DNA of 64,000 nucleotides from Periplaneta americana (lineage: Eukaryota > Arthropoda > Insecta > Blattodea > Blattidae). Positions 22,782 to 33,588 of this stretch are shown one piece after another. The notes under the pieces were generated by a model that was not told where the DNA came from, did no database searches, and saw nothing but the letters and a program-made list of their open reading frames with translations. The DNA lies in assembly GCF_040183065.1 (NCBI RefSeq), contig NC_091128.1, positions 174,704,168-174,768,167 of the forward strand, in the 5' to 3' direction. Both the position numbers and the translations under genes were made by a program. Every line of letters begins with the position of its first letter. The first letter of the stretch is position 1.

Positions 22782-23298
22782 AAAATCTTAACTCGGCTGA
22801 TATCCCGCGAAAACATATTAGCGAGTTACCTATTTGTATGTCAGGAAGAAGAGTTTAAATAAAAACAAAGTAAATACCTGTTACAGTATATTATTGTTTT
22901 GCAGAGATCATGTGTAAATGTGTAACCATTCCGATTTTGGATAATGTATCTACAGTTTTTAATGCAAGTAATTCCATAATTCTTTTATTCGTGTTTTTTT
23001 CTTTATATTTTTCAAAAGTTGAATGTTATACTGCATTCAAGTAGGGATTATGGTGTTAATTTTTTCAAGAATTCATGGCGTATTATAATCCTTTTGCAAA
23101 ATATTCACTTCTTGAATAAATCCAGACTGTGTCGATAAATTTCTGATGTGTTGGTGTAGATTCATGTGGCAGACGTATTAAGTTCTCAAGAAATAAAAGA
23201 GCCTTTTAAATGTAATGTAAAAAGCAATCTTTTCTGTAATAATTTGCATGACTGTTATTGGTGTTGATTTTACATTACCAGTGATTATTTGAGCCGTC

Positions 23299-23517
23299 CA
23301 GAGCAGAAGTGGTATAAGTCAAAATTAGGTAATGAGGTTTAAAGTAAAAATTCTGTAAAATACAGCGCAAAGTAGCAATTAATATTTCCTCCGTGCTATT
23401 CAATGACTACTAATAGTTTAAATAAATTCAGTATTAACTGCTACTTTGCGCTGTATTTTACAGAATGTTTACTTTAATCCTCATTACCCATTTTTGACTT
23501 ACACCACTTCTGCTCTG
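23299..23517. mobile_element. Foldback MITE, 219 bp
   Basis: 'cagagcagaagtggtataag' at the left is inverted at the right (cttacaccacttctgctctg), and the pairing runs inward for about 80 bp (tgtaaaatacagcgcaaagt and its complement). No ORF. It lies inside the P-like element. Confidence 0.8.
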
Positions 23518-24888
23518 AAAATAAAATTAGGCCTACATTTTCTGAGTTAATTGAAGTTACAATTTGTTCAACAAAGTTGTGTATTCATTTGTTCTCACCT
23601 ACGTCATAATAACAGTAAGTGCATGTAAATTACGTATTATATAGGTAGGGTAAATTAAAATTAAGCTTCTGTGTGAAAACTGGAAATGTAATTAAAATGC
23701 GGTAAACTTTCCATAAAAATTTAAACCATAATATCAGCACTATTAGCGACTCAAAATAATAATAAAAAAAATTGAAAAATAATGAACTTCATAAATCAAT
23801 GTCTGTCAAATTAAGGTTTAAATCTTCCCCTTCTTTATTTTTAAGTTCACCTCAGCGGCCGAGTGTACCCCAATTTGCGGTATGGAAAATAGTTAATTTC
23901 TCAGGAAATAGGGAGAGGAGTTCACCACGCGATGTACCCTACGAGATATGCCCTACAATTTTGACTCTTCTCACAGGAAATATAGAGTTCCAATGGTTTA
24001 TAAATATATTTAGGAATGAATTGAATTAACCGTCCACGTACAAACAATTATATTATTTCAAACCATGATACGTGATCAGGGCCATGATTCAGTTGTAAGG
24101 AGCAGAAAGAATTACGTTTATTCCCAGCTTCTGAAACTTGTAGATTAACTGCGTGTAAATTCTTCCAGGATTGTAAAGTAGAATTAGTAAGAACCATATA
24201 CACTTATTGTATAGCATAAAAATATAAAATAAATTACGTAAAAACCCGTTTTCTGATGTGTTATCATATGTAGTGTGCATACTTTTAACTTGCCTGCCGC
24301 TAGAGGGCTCTGTCGCGCCAGCTGTCAAATGTTGGCATATTTTATAGGTATGAGTTGCGTGACTGTATCTATTAGACTGTGGTTATGATTACTTATCGCA
24401 CGCAGTGTGGGCAGCTAAATAAACAATGAACAAAAATCTATTTAGGTTTAACCTCAATGTCTGAAGTGTAGTCATAAAATTTATTTATTTTATATAACAC
24501 GCACATATGTCACACTGTCTCTTCACCTAATCAGCATGTTTATTCACTTGTCACATTACTTGAGTTTTTCAAAACAATTACCCTAATAATTCAAGAAATT
24601 AAGCAGTTTTCTGAATTTAGTATAATTATGTATTTTCGTACTTAGTTTTAGGTTTTTCAAGTATCATTGACGCCCAGCCGATTTTTCATGCCTTACAATA
24701 CCTTTATCTTCTACAGTTTCTGAGTATAATACTTTCAATTCATCCAATTGTATTTCTTCCAATTCTGATTTTTTAGGGCGATATCATCTATGATTGATTG
24801 ATTATAATGCAATCTCACAAAAACAAGATATCCACATAAGGAAACATATAGGTAGTCCCGAAGCAACAAAATCCAAATTTCCCTCATA

Positions 24889-24953
24889 CATTTATCTTTT
24901 AAGAAATAAATTCAGATTTTGTATTTCCGTTTAATATATGAAGTTGATAATAT

Positions 24954-25021
<68 letters not shown>

Positions 25022-25252
25022 TGTATTTATTTATTTATTTATTTATTTATTTATCTATTTATTTATTTATCTATTTATTTACTTATCTATTTATTTAATT
25101 ATCTAGCTATTTATCTATCTATTTATTAATCTATTTAGCCTATGTATTTATTTATTTATCTATTTATTTACTTATCTATTTATTTACTTATCTAGCTATT
25201 TATCTATCTATTTATTTATCTATTTAGCCTATGTATTTATTTATTTATGTAT

Positions 25253-25287
<35 letters not shown>

Positions 25288-25349
25288 TCTATTTATTTAC
25301 TTATCTATTTATTTACTTATCTAGCTATTTATTGATCTATTTAGCCTAT

Positions 25350-25400
<51 letters not shown>

Positions 25401-25718
25401 TTTTAATTTAATTTAATTTAATTACGATCGTCTAAAAATAATATTGAGTACACGTGGTAAGTGTATTACAGAATCTCGAAAATAGAAACGATTGGACTTG
25501 TCTTGTTTTCTATATTTTTGTTCCTGATTCTGTAATAACGCACTTACCGCACTTATATCGCAATTACACTTCTGGTATCCAATTTGCGGATAGATAAGAA
25601 TGAATTTACGCCACCCCTCCCCCCAAGGTTGAATACATACTTACAAAGAAGTGCAAAGTTATTTAAATAAGCAACTACTTCACTGTGTTCGTATTGACTA
25701 GTTCCGATGTGGTGTACA
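24889..25718. repeat. Long inverted repeat, right arm
   Basis: Reverse complement of 17739-18376, with a longer (TTTA)n core (24955-25415) and about 85 bp that the left arm lacks (25440-25540). The extra piece forms its own small hairpin (25452-25556). The arm ends 'gatgtggtgtaca', mirroring the left start. Confidence 0.8.
25452..25556. repeat. Small inverted-repeat element, third copy
   Basis: 'ggtaagtgtattacagaatc' is inverted as 'gattctgtaataacgcactt'. Half of it is deleted in the opposite long arm. Confidence 0.55.
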
Positions 25719-26428
25719 TCATCGCCTGAATTCTAGTGAACCCCGCTCTATCTTCCGGTTTCCTGTTACCATATCGTTTATTGTTATCATTGTTTAGGAT
25801 GTGTGTCTATTCTATGTTGTGTATAACAATTTCTGCTGAGAATCTGAGATGATGGAAATGGGTGATCTATGGATAAGCCTTTGGTTTGTCTGTAATATTT
25901 ATTGTATTCTTCTTTCAACTACAGCTGAATGTCCAGACTGTGAACATGATCAGTACCAGATAACACAGTCTCGACATAAGACGTTGCAACATTCAACACG
26001 CCTGTCAAGAAATGCAAGGGGCTCCCTGCTCACTCAGGGTCTGCAGTATGGTGCCCCAAGATGAATGGCAATAAATACAAGTCGTGGTTTTCACAAGATG
26101 GTTTCACGCTTGGAAGAATCTCTTTGTGTTCAGCACCAACAAACCACGTTCTCTGCATCAGCAAAATATCTTGGAGCGTTCTCTGACAGTCAGACGTCAA
26201 CGTTTAGACAACAGATCAGCATCAGTGGCGGATCTGAAGTAAATATTGCATATCTGCAGAACCACCAATTTTCCAGACAATCATAGATACATGTTTCTTC
26301 TTCACTTCATGTTTTGATCTGACTTCAACAATAGAATAAACTTGGCGCGGTTTCTCATCTTATCACAGATCTATCAATTAATATTCTTGCAGGCTTATAT
26401 GTGGTGTGGATTCCAAAATAATACTGTA
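25719..26428. other. No gene recognised
   Basis: Two consecutive + frames of about 70 codons (25849-26064, 26065-26286) are open, but neither shows a motif I trust. They may be a decayed transposase. Confidence 0.3.
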
Positions 26429-26987
26429 CACTGGGCTGTAAAAGAAATGCCGATACGAAATTATATCGTTCTTCGAGGGTTTTAGCAATCGTGGCGAGGT
26501 GGAAAGCTGTTTTCCTGAGATTAGGTTTTAAAAACATGTAAATACGACTTTTATAACATGTTCATGTTAATGTGAATTGATTTTAGGTTACTCATATACT
26601 TTTATTTTACAGCAGTAATAAGAATGCTACACGAAAATAGTGAAACTGTAGTTTAGATGGTATTTCACAGCCTTCCTTATTATCCATGGATGCTGTGATT
26701 GTTACAATCGATATATATGGCCAGTTACGTTTTGTATTGTATTAAAAAATGTATAAATGTTATTATGAATATAAAGATAAATATAAAATTTATAGTTTAT
26801 GTATACTTTATTAAAGACATACATGAACAAGTTGAAAGATGTAATGATAACAGAAAAATAAAAGAGTTTATATGCAAAGCCTTCTGTGTATCTCTATTTC
26901 TATTGTTTCCTAAGCGAAGTCCTCGTAACACGATAATATTTCTAGTCGATAGCGACGTCGACTGGGCATTTCTTTCGCAGGCCATAG
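26429..26987. mobile_element. TIR element family T, copy 2 (inverted relative to copy 1)
   Basis: It starts CACTGGGCTGTAAAAG after TA and ends in a diverged complement (gggcatttctttcgcaggcc). Interior blocks match the reverse complement of 21130-21300, 21420-21560 and 19481-19600. It has no Helitron insert, so it serves as the empty comparison for copy 1. Noncoding. Confidence 0.75.
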
Positions 26988-28219
26988 AACAGTGCAAAGG
27001 AACTGAACATTTCCATTAGAAACGTATGTATAAACAACTGAAACTCGCTTCTTACATAATTGGCCATGTGTAATAAATTAGAAGGTTTTCACTTGTTGCC
27101 AGTTTATGATTACACACAACGCATTGACAACATTTTATCAGCCTTAATATAGGTAATTCAGAACGGTTATATCTTGGTGTTAATAATTTCAATTGTGTAT
27201 TTTATTTTAAGGACATTAATTGGTAGAATTTGTCAGCTGTTCCGTATGCTTTACCTTAACTCAAAATAAACTGAATTTCCTCCAGAATTATAGCAGATAG
27301 ACAAGCAAATTATTTTGATATTACTCATGGGTGTTTCAGAATAACTTCATAAATTTATGGAGTAATAGTGGATGCTATTGGGGATATTTTGTGTTAGGGA
27401 ATCCATAGTCTGAGATGATAAATAGGGCTGTGCAGTCCTAGAAGTATGAGGTCATATTACTGCTAATCATTAATGTAATGACGTTGGCGATCGTCACTTC
27501 GAACCTTTGTAGTAAAAATGAAAGGTAATAAAGTTGTTATACCTGAATTTACACTCTTATTTCTGGCAATTTCCGTGTATTATGCCTTCCCTCAAGTCCG
27601 CCAGATGTCTCCGTTATGCCCACACGTTAAATACGCCCTCCAATGTCAAGCCAGTATCACCGACACATTTTTCATGCACAGATTTGTTTTGCAGGAAAAA
27701 TAAACAGGTGCAGTGGAACTTTTAGCCCACCGTACTACTATTGCTACTGCTACTACTACGTATCTCTTTAGAAGTTCAGTTCTTTTTGTACGTCTCTCTC
27801 ACCAGATCATTAATTTGCTGTGCGATAGAAACGGGAAAAAGCTATAATTCGCTTCCTTCAGGGACGAGACTAGACTAAAATATACAACGTAATATTTGCA
27901 GAACAATTATTACAGAAGCAGATTTACATAATCGCAGTGTTCAATTACATGCCTAGTGATCTCAACATTACCTCATTCTGTGATTGTGTTCGCACAACTA
28001 GGAAACACATGCGTACAGAACGTACAAACCCAAACCCTCTGAAGATAGAACTACATTTCTGACATAAAGTAGCCATATGCAATGAGTTCACACATTTTTA
28101 TATTATATTAAGAAAATGGAAATGTTTCATTCAGAGCTGTGTCATATTAAAAATCACTTCTTTAAAACACATACGTCTGTAAAAGAACTAGAACTCAAAT
28201 AGGCTAGATACTATATAGA
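26988..28219. other. No gene recognised
   Basis: Only short motif-free open frames (e.g. 27518-27703). No RNA gene or repeat I can define. Confidence 0.35.
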
Positions 28220-29510
28220 ATGAATCGTAAATTATATCATTAATTTCAGGGGGTTATTCTTCGAGATATTTCAAACACAAAAATTAAATATAATTTTGCT
28301 CGTTTTTGCTTCTTTTTAGAGAAAAAAATTATATTATATGCAACATTTCATAGCGTATTTTGAGAAAGCTACTGAAGTAATTCCCAATACGCTCAGTCAA
28401 TTTAAGAGAGCAATGTATTATGATAATAAATGATTGAAATAATTTTAGTTTTGCTCTTTAAATGTGTAGAAATTTGATATGAACAAATGTAACTTTTCGT
28501 TCATTCATTCAGTGTTCTGCTCAAGAGCAGGTCTTTCGCTGCAAACCCAGCTTTCTCCAATCTTTCCTATTTTCTGCCTTCCTCTTTGTCTCCTCATATG
28601 ATCCACATATCTCAATGTCGTCTACCATCTGATATCTTTTTCTACCCCGAACCCTTCTCCCGTTCACCATTCCTTCCGTTCCTTCAGTAGGCAGTTTCTT
28701 CTGAGCCAGTGACCCAACCAATTCCTTTTCCCCTTCCTGATTAGTTTCAACATCATTCTCTTTTCTCCCACTCTTTCTAACACATCTTCATTTCTTATTC
28801 TGGCTGTCCACTTCACACGTTCCATTCTTCTCCATATCCACATTTCAAATGTTTCTATTCGCGTCTTTTCACTTCGTCGTAATGTTCATGTTTCTATTCC
28901 AAACAATGTCACACTCTACACAAAGCACTTCACTAGTCTCTCCCTTAGTTATTTTTCCAGAAGTCCGCAGAAAATGCTCCTTTTTATATTAAAAGCTTCC
29001 TTGGCCATTGCTATCCTCCTTTTGACTTCCTGGCAGCAGCTCATGTTACTGCTTATAATACACCCTAATTATTTGAAGTTGTCCACTTGCTCTACTGCCT
29101 CACTTAGAATTCGCAAGTTTACTTTATTTTTCTTCCTATGACCATGGTCTTCGTCTTGTTTGCATTTATCTTCATCCCATACTGCTAACAGCTGTCAGTT
29201 AGTTCCAGTAGCATATCTGAAAAGAAATGTTAAAATGTTACATTTGTTCGGATCAAATTTCTGCACATTTAAGAGACAAAACTAAAATTCTTTCGATCAT
29301 TTATTATCATAATGCATTGCTCTCTTAAACTGACTAAGCATATTGGGAATTAAATCAATGACTTTCTTAAAATACGCTTTGAAATATTTCATATAAAACA
29401 ATTCTTATCTCTAAAACGAAGCAAAAACAAGCAAAATTGTATTAAACTATTTTGTTTGAAATATCTCAAAGAATAACCCTTTGAAATTAATGATATTATT
29501 TACGGTTCAT
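28220..29510. mobile_element. Foldback element with a LINE fragment at its centre
   Basis: The arms 28220-28497 and 29233-29510 are inverted copies of about 278 bp (atgaatcgtaaattatatca / its complement at the far end). LINE-B sequence fills the gap between them. The uninterrupted element would have been an almost perfect hairpin, and the LINE entered at or very near its apex. Confidence 0.75.
28505..29225 (-). pseudogene. LINE-B reverse transcriptase, C-terminal part
   Basis: Broken minus frames read QYGMKINANKTKTMVIGRK, then YLGCIISSNMSCCQEVKRRI, GIETWTLRRSEKTRIETFEM and [20 protein letters not shown], then GRRVRGRKRYQMVDDIE. These are the RT thumb and C-terminal domain of an RTE/I-like LINE. 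The 3' end carries an ATGA-type tail (cattcattcattc on the + strand). Further copies lie at 40866-41280 and 43470-43710. Confidence 0.75.
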
Positions 29511-29854
29511 CCTCCATAACCACATTTTCAAGATACATCATTTAAAAAATTAGAATTACGATGGTGACACATACTTTCTCATGATAGGCCACGTTTTACA
29601 TGTTTCGCAATACCTCACTTTTCCAATAATGTTGCGAATGATGTAACTATACAACTTTTTTAGCTGCACCCAAATAAAAAGAAGAATTTTCGTTGCCTGG
29701 ATTACACAAAAAATATTTTTCTGTAATTTAAAAAATCGGAATAGGTTATAACGGACACAGCCGCAAGCTTCATGCATGGATACGTCGCTGATAGAATTGC
29801 TGTTAAGATAAACGTCAGCAGTGATAATCAACATCTCTTCTTTGAAGATACTAC
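29511..29854. other. No gene recognised
   Basis: A motif-free minus frame spans 29556-29834. I see no supported feature. Confidence 0.35.
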
Positions 29855-30036
29855 CATAGTCTAGTATAAACAGTCAAGAAGCTCATACGTAGTAAATATG
29901 CATCCATAGATAGTTGCTAACCACTAGGATCGCTAGTATCGCTTCACTACAGACAATGTGAAATAGTACCGGCACAGTCTATTGTTCCTAGTACCCTCAA
30001 CAACTCAAGCTTCGTGACTGTATATACTAGACTGTG
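29855..30036. mobile_element. MITE-1, copy 1, 182 bp
   Basis: The termini CATAGTCTAGTATAAACAG and CTGTATATACTAGACTGTG are inverted repeats and match the ends of the P-like element at 21670-24381. The 7 bp flanks 'atactac' (29848-29854) and 'gtactac' (30037-30043) differ by one base. Noncoding. Confidence 0.8.
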
Positions 30037-30267
30037 GTACTACTCTGAAAACCTGGTAGGCCTATACCTTCGTTGTGCTGGGACTTCTGGGAGTAACCAT
30101 CTTGTATTCATTGAGAATAAACATGTCGGTTGCTATAGTAACCATCGTTCTCTATCGTTTGCTACCCGTTGCTCATACGCCCGTTCTCATTTTGCGCAGC
30201 TTTCGCCGCGAAATTGTAAATTTTCTCTCTTCACTCATATTCACTCGCGAATTTTTTTAATTTAACT

Positions 30268-30531
30268 AATATTTATTTTATTTAAGTAGGTTATTTTACA
30301 ACGCTGTATCAACATCTTAGTTTATTGAGCGTCTGAATGAGATGAAAGTGATAACGCCGGTGAAATGAGTCCGGAGTCCAGCACCGAAAGTTACCCAGCA
30401 TTTGCTCATGTTGGGTTGAGGAAAAACCTCGGAAAAAATTCAACCAGGTAACTTGCCCCGACCGGAATTCGAGCCCGGGTCACCTAGTTTCGCGGCCAGA
30501 CGCGCTAACCGTTACTCCACAGGTGTGGACG
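30268..30531 (-). mobile_element. SINE-B, minus orientation
   Basis: Read on the minus strand it has the head 'tccacacctgtggagtaacg', B box 'cccgggctcgaattccgg', body 'caaatgctgggtaactttcg' and tail ending 'cgttgtaaaataacct'. An 8 bp flank 'atttaact' occurs on both sides (30260-30267, 30532-30539). Other copies: 39861-40124, 44805-45058. Confidence 0.88.
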
Positions 30532-30967
30532 ATTTAACTTATATACTGCTAATTGTTGCTCAATTGATATTGCAGTCGGGTTGGTTATGAATCGTTTGAC
30601 ACCGCTGCGAACGTTCTATCGCTTCGCATTTTCGCGTGACACTGGCTCGGCTGCCGCGCGACCCGCCAATTTGTGCAACTGCCTCTCTCCCACGTACCGC
30701 TATATGACGTCATCTGCTACAACTCAAGATCACGTTGAATACATTGATCCTTCGTCTATCCATCGCCATTTATTTCATTGGAATATGTTGTGTAGTTTAT
30801 AAATTGCACGCTCGACAAAACTGGCCTGAAAATGTGTAGTTCGACTTTCTGAAATGGCACCCTAGTACTTAGCCGAACTTTTACACGTATTCACGTCAAG
30901 AAATAAGCAGGGATTTATTCGCCAGGTACTTTTTTTTGTAACCTGAGAGCGCCTTGCTTCTTTATTT
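30532..30967. other. No gene recognised
   Basis: Motif-free; the 30581-30802 open frame looks spurious. Confidence 0.35.
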
Positions 30968-30971
30968 ATAC

Positions 30972-31804
30972 TTACTTACTTACTTACTTACAAATGGCTT
31001 TTAAGGAACCCCAAGGTTCATTGCCGCCCTCACATAAGCCCGCCAGCGGTCCCTATCCTGTGCAAGATTAATCCAGTCTCTATCATCATACCCCACCTCC
31101 CTCAAATCCATTTTAATATTATCCTCCCATCTACGTCTCGGCCTCCCTAAAGGTCTTTTTCCCTCCGTTCTCCCAACTAACACTCTATATGCATTTCTGG
31201 ATTCGCCCATACGTGCTACATGCCCTGCCCATCTCAAACGTCTGGATTTAATGTTCCTAATTATGTCAAGTGAAGAATACAATGCGTGCAGTTCTGTGTT
31301 GTGTAACTTTCTCCATTCTCCTGTAACTTCATCCCGCTTAGCCCCAAATATTTTCCTTAGCACCTTATTCTCAAACACCCTGAACCTATGTTCCTCTCTC
31401 AGAGTGAGAGTCCAAGTTTCACAACCATACAGAAGAACCGGTAATATAACTGTTTTATAAATTCTAACTTTCAGGTTTTTCGACAGCAGACTGGATGATA
31501 AGAGCTTCTCAACCGAATAATAACACGCATTTCCCATATTTATTCTGCGTTTAATTTCCTCCCGAGTGTCATTTATATTTGTTACTGTTGCTCCAAGATA
31601 TTTGAATTTTTCCACCTCTTCGAAGGATAAATCTCCAATTTTTATATTTCCATTTCGTACAATATTCTGGTCACGAGACATAATCATATACTTTGTCTTT
31701 TCGGGATTTACTTCCAAACCGATCGCTCTACTTGCTTCAAGTAAAATTTCCGTGTTTTCCCTAATCGTTTGTGTATTTTCTCCTAACATATTCACGTCAT
31801 CCGC
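30972..31804 (-). mobile_element. LINE-A copy, RT C-terminal region intact
   Basis: A clean 264-codon minus frame (31795-31001) matches the C-terminal two thirds of the copy at 52350-53495. It includes [67 protein letters not shown] and [15 protein letters not shown]. The tail is (CTTA)n at 30972-30991. A 14 bp flank 'tttatttatactta' is present on both sides, overlapping the tail. It is truncated within the YADD codons at 31804. Confidence 0.9.
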
Positions 31805-31806
31805 TG

Positions 31807-32609
31807 TTTATTTATACTTATTAAAATAATAGTTGAGGCCGTAATTCAAAAAGGTTTGTTTTGAGATAAAGAGGGAAAACTAAGTGTAAGCCATACATGT
31901 AGTACTACGACTGAAATAATGTTGTATGTTGCAGATACATTGTCAACTTAAGTATGTAGCCTATATGGGTCCTATGTCTACATTAGATACAGTTACTCTT
32001 AAATTATTTTTTTTAACTTGAAGTTATGTCCATATTTAAAATATTCATGGTTTATGAAGAAGATTATTTGAATAAAGAATATTAATCTTTATTTAAACGT
32101 CATATTAAATGCAACACTTCCAGTATTGAAAAAAAAAAAACGATAATTCCTTACAAGTGAAATGTCGCACAATATAAATTGCCTTAAATGTAGAAATTTA
32201 AAATTATTGATATTCGCATTAAGCTCGTAGTTTCAGTTTCTATTGTTTGCTTCACGCAACCATGTTCATTTCATGTACTTGCTGATTTTCTGGTTACAAA
32301 CAATAGCAAATTAGGCTTCCAATCCTTGAAGTCTGCAATTAATTGTAATGGCTGCCCAATAAATTACTCAGAGGCTTTGGAATAATTTTATTTCGATGAA
32401 CTTTATAACTCATTCAAAAGTCTTCTAATATTTCAAACTCGCCATTTGCAACAAATTATTTTATAGCATAGTCTTAGTGACAGCGTTCATCGCTTTTCTC
32501 ACCTCAATCGTAATTTTGTGTAAATAAAATACACAAACTCTTCGGATATAACAGTGTCGCTTATACCGCGTTTCTCAGTTCAATTCATAATTATCTTCAT
32601 TTTAGAGCT
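31807..32609. other. No gene recognised
   Basis: AT-rich noncoding sequence without definable repeats. Confidence 0.35.
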
Positions 32610-32793
32610 AAGTCTTACGGGGAAAACTATGGAATATAATGAGGAACAAAGGATACCCCATCCATCTAATAAATGTTATACAAAGTCTGTATCAAAATAC
32701 ATTAATTACGATTGACAATGGAACAGGCGCGACAGCTGAAGTAAACCAAGGTGTTAAACGAGGCTGCCCGATGTCTCCAGCACTTTTTAGTAT
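32610..32793 (+). pseudogene. LINE-D reverse transcriptase, first part
   Basis: The + frame reads NKGYPIHLINVIQSLYQNT and VNQGVKRGCPMSPALFSI, the RT fingers-to-palm blocks. It is interrupted at 32793 by an LTR retrotransposon. The reading continues at 34808 with the expected next block, so the two parts are one element. Confidence 0.75.
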
Positions 32794-33557
32794 TGTGACG
32801 GCCACGTGAGGTTCGATCTCACGACCGACGGAGGAAGGGCTAAGTCTGCCGTGACGGGCAGGTTGCGCGCGCATCTGCTTCCTGGGGCATGTGCTGTGGG
32901 GAGAAAGGAGAAAGAGCGACCGCGGCAGAGAAGTGGAGATATCCAGATAATTCGAGAGAGCTATCTCTGGACACCCGTAGAAATTTCTCGCAACTATGAT
33001 TTTGCTATAAAAGAAGAAACGCGAGCGAACTTGAGCAGTTTAGTCAGTCAGTCAGTAAGGCAGTGTTGTTAAAGTTAGTGGAGAGCAAGCCAGATAGTCT
33101 TGTGTAGCAGTGAAGCCAGCTTCGAGACCAGAGTGCGACTTGAGTTGTGTCCGTAACTGTGGAGCCTGAAGCCCGGAGTTCGAGTGCAGTGGACCGCAGT
33201 TGGGGGACCTGAGCTCGAAGTTCAGCGGATCGTCTCTGAAGGTCTGGGGTTCGAGATTCTGTGAACGCGAGTGACTGAGCTAGAAGAACTAGCCAAGACA
33301 AACGAGCTGTGAACTGACAACTGACAGTTCTGTGTTGTAAATAGTGCTTTGTGAATATTAGTTAAGATTAACAGTTCATTGTTGTTCGTAATAGTCCAAG
33401 TAAATTGTCATTATCGTCTGTGGAATGCACTAACGAATACTGTGTTACTGTGTGGAGAGCAATCCCATTGTTGACGGGAGTGAAATTAAATTGTAGAAAG
33501 TGAAGAGTTATTGTTGAGTTAATAAAATTACATTGTTGTTCAGTATAAAAATTTACA
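32794..33557 (+). repeat. 5' LTR
   Basis: Starts TGTGACGGCCACGTG and ends AAAATTTACA. It contains a TATA box (ctataaaag, about 33005) suited to start transcription near 33040 and an AATAAA signal at about 33521. The last 119 bp match 34687-34807 closely, which is how the LTR limits were set. Confidence 0.85.
33004..33014 (+). promoter_or_regulatory. LTR TATA box
   Basis: 'gctataaaag' in the middle of the 5' LTR, followed about 35 bp later by a 'cagtcagtcagt' stretch where transcription could begin. Confidence 0.5.
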
Positions 33558-33558
33558 T

Positions 33559-33576
33559 TGGTGTCAGAAGTGGGAT
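33559..33576 (+). promoter_or_regulatory. Primer-binding site, tRNA-Leu type
   Basis: TGGTGTCAGAAGTGGGAT begins two bases after the LTR and is complementary to the usual 3' end of a eukaryotic tRNA-Leu (…CCCACTTCTGACACCA). Confidence 0.75.
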
Positions 33577-33588
33577 ATTATCGACATA

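Larger units (their letters stand above)
22014..22835 (+). mobile_element. Penelope-like element fragment with inverted pseudo-LTR arms
   Basis: Two 344 bp arms (22054-22397 and 22480-22823) are essentially perfect inverted copies around an 82 bp spacer. A 12 bp duplication 'agttacctattt' brackets the unit (22014-22025 and 22824-22835). A 28 bp unpaired extension follows the left duplication. The + strand spacer encodes TIKEAIEIKLEKNNFNRDSG, the C-terminal signature of GIY-YIG-bearing Penelope-like ORFs. Inverted pLTRs and a terminal extension are known Penelope traits. Arm identity suggests a recent event. Each arm has a hammerhead-like motif. Confidence 0.75.
21670..24381 (+). mobile_element. 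P-like (THAP-encoding) DNA transposon, degenerate
   Basis: The ends CACAGTCTAATATATACAG and its near-complement (ctattagactgtg) are flanked by exact 7 bp duplications 'gttatga' (21663-21669 and 24382-24388). Just inside the left end lies a THAP-type zinc finger frame (21825). The same termini bound two short MITEs (29855-30036 and 59789-59971). It has been invaded by a Penelope-like element (22014-22835) and a foldback MITE (23299-23517). The rest of the transposase is not recognisable. Confidence 0.65.

Noticed and set aside
17739-25718. A CRISPR array, integron or other prokaryotic system
   Set aside because: The window is clearly eukaryotic (spliced huntingtin, LINEs, SINEs); the repeats here are transposon arms and microsatellites.
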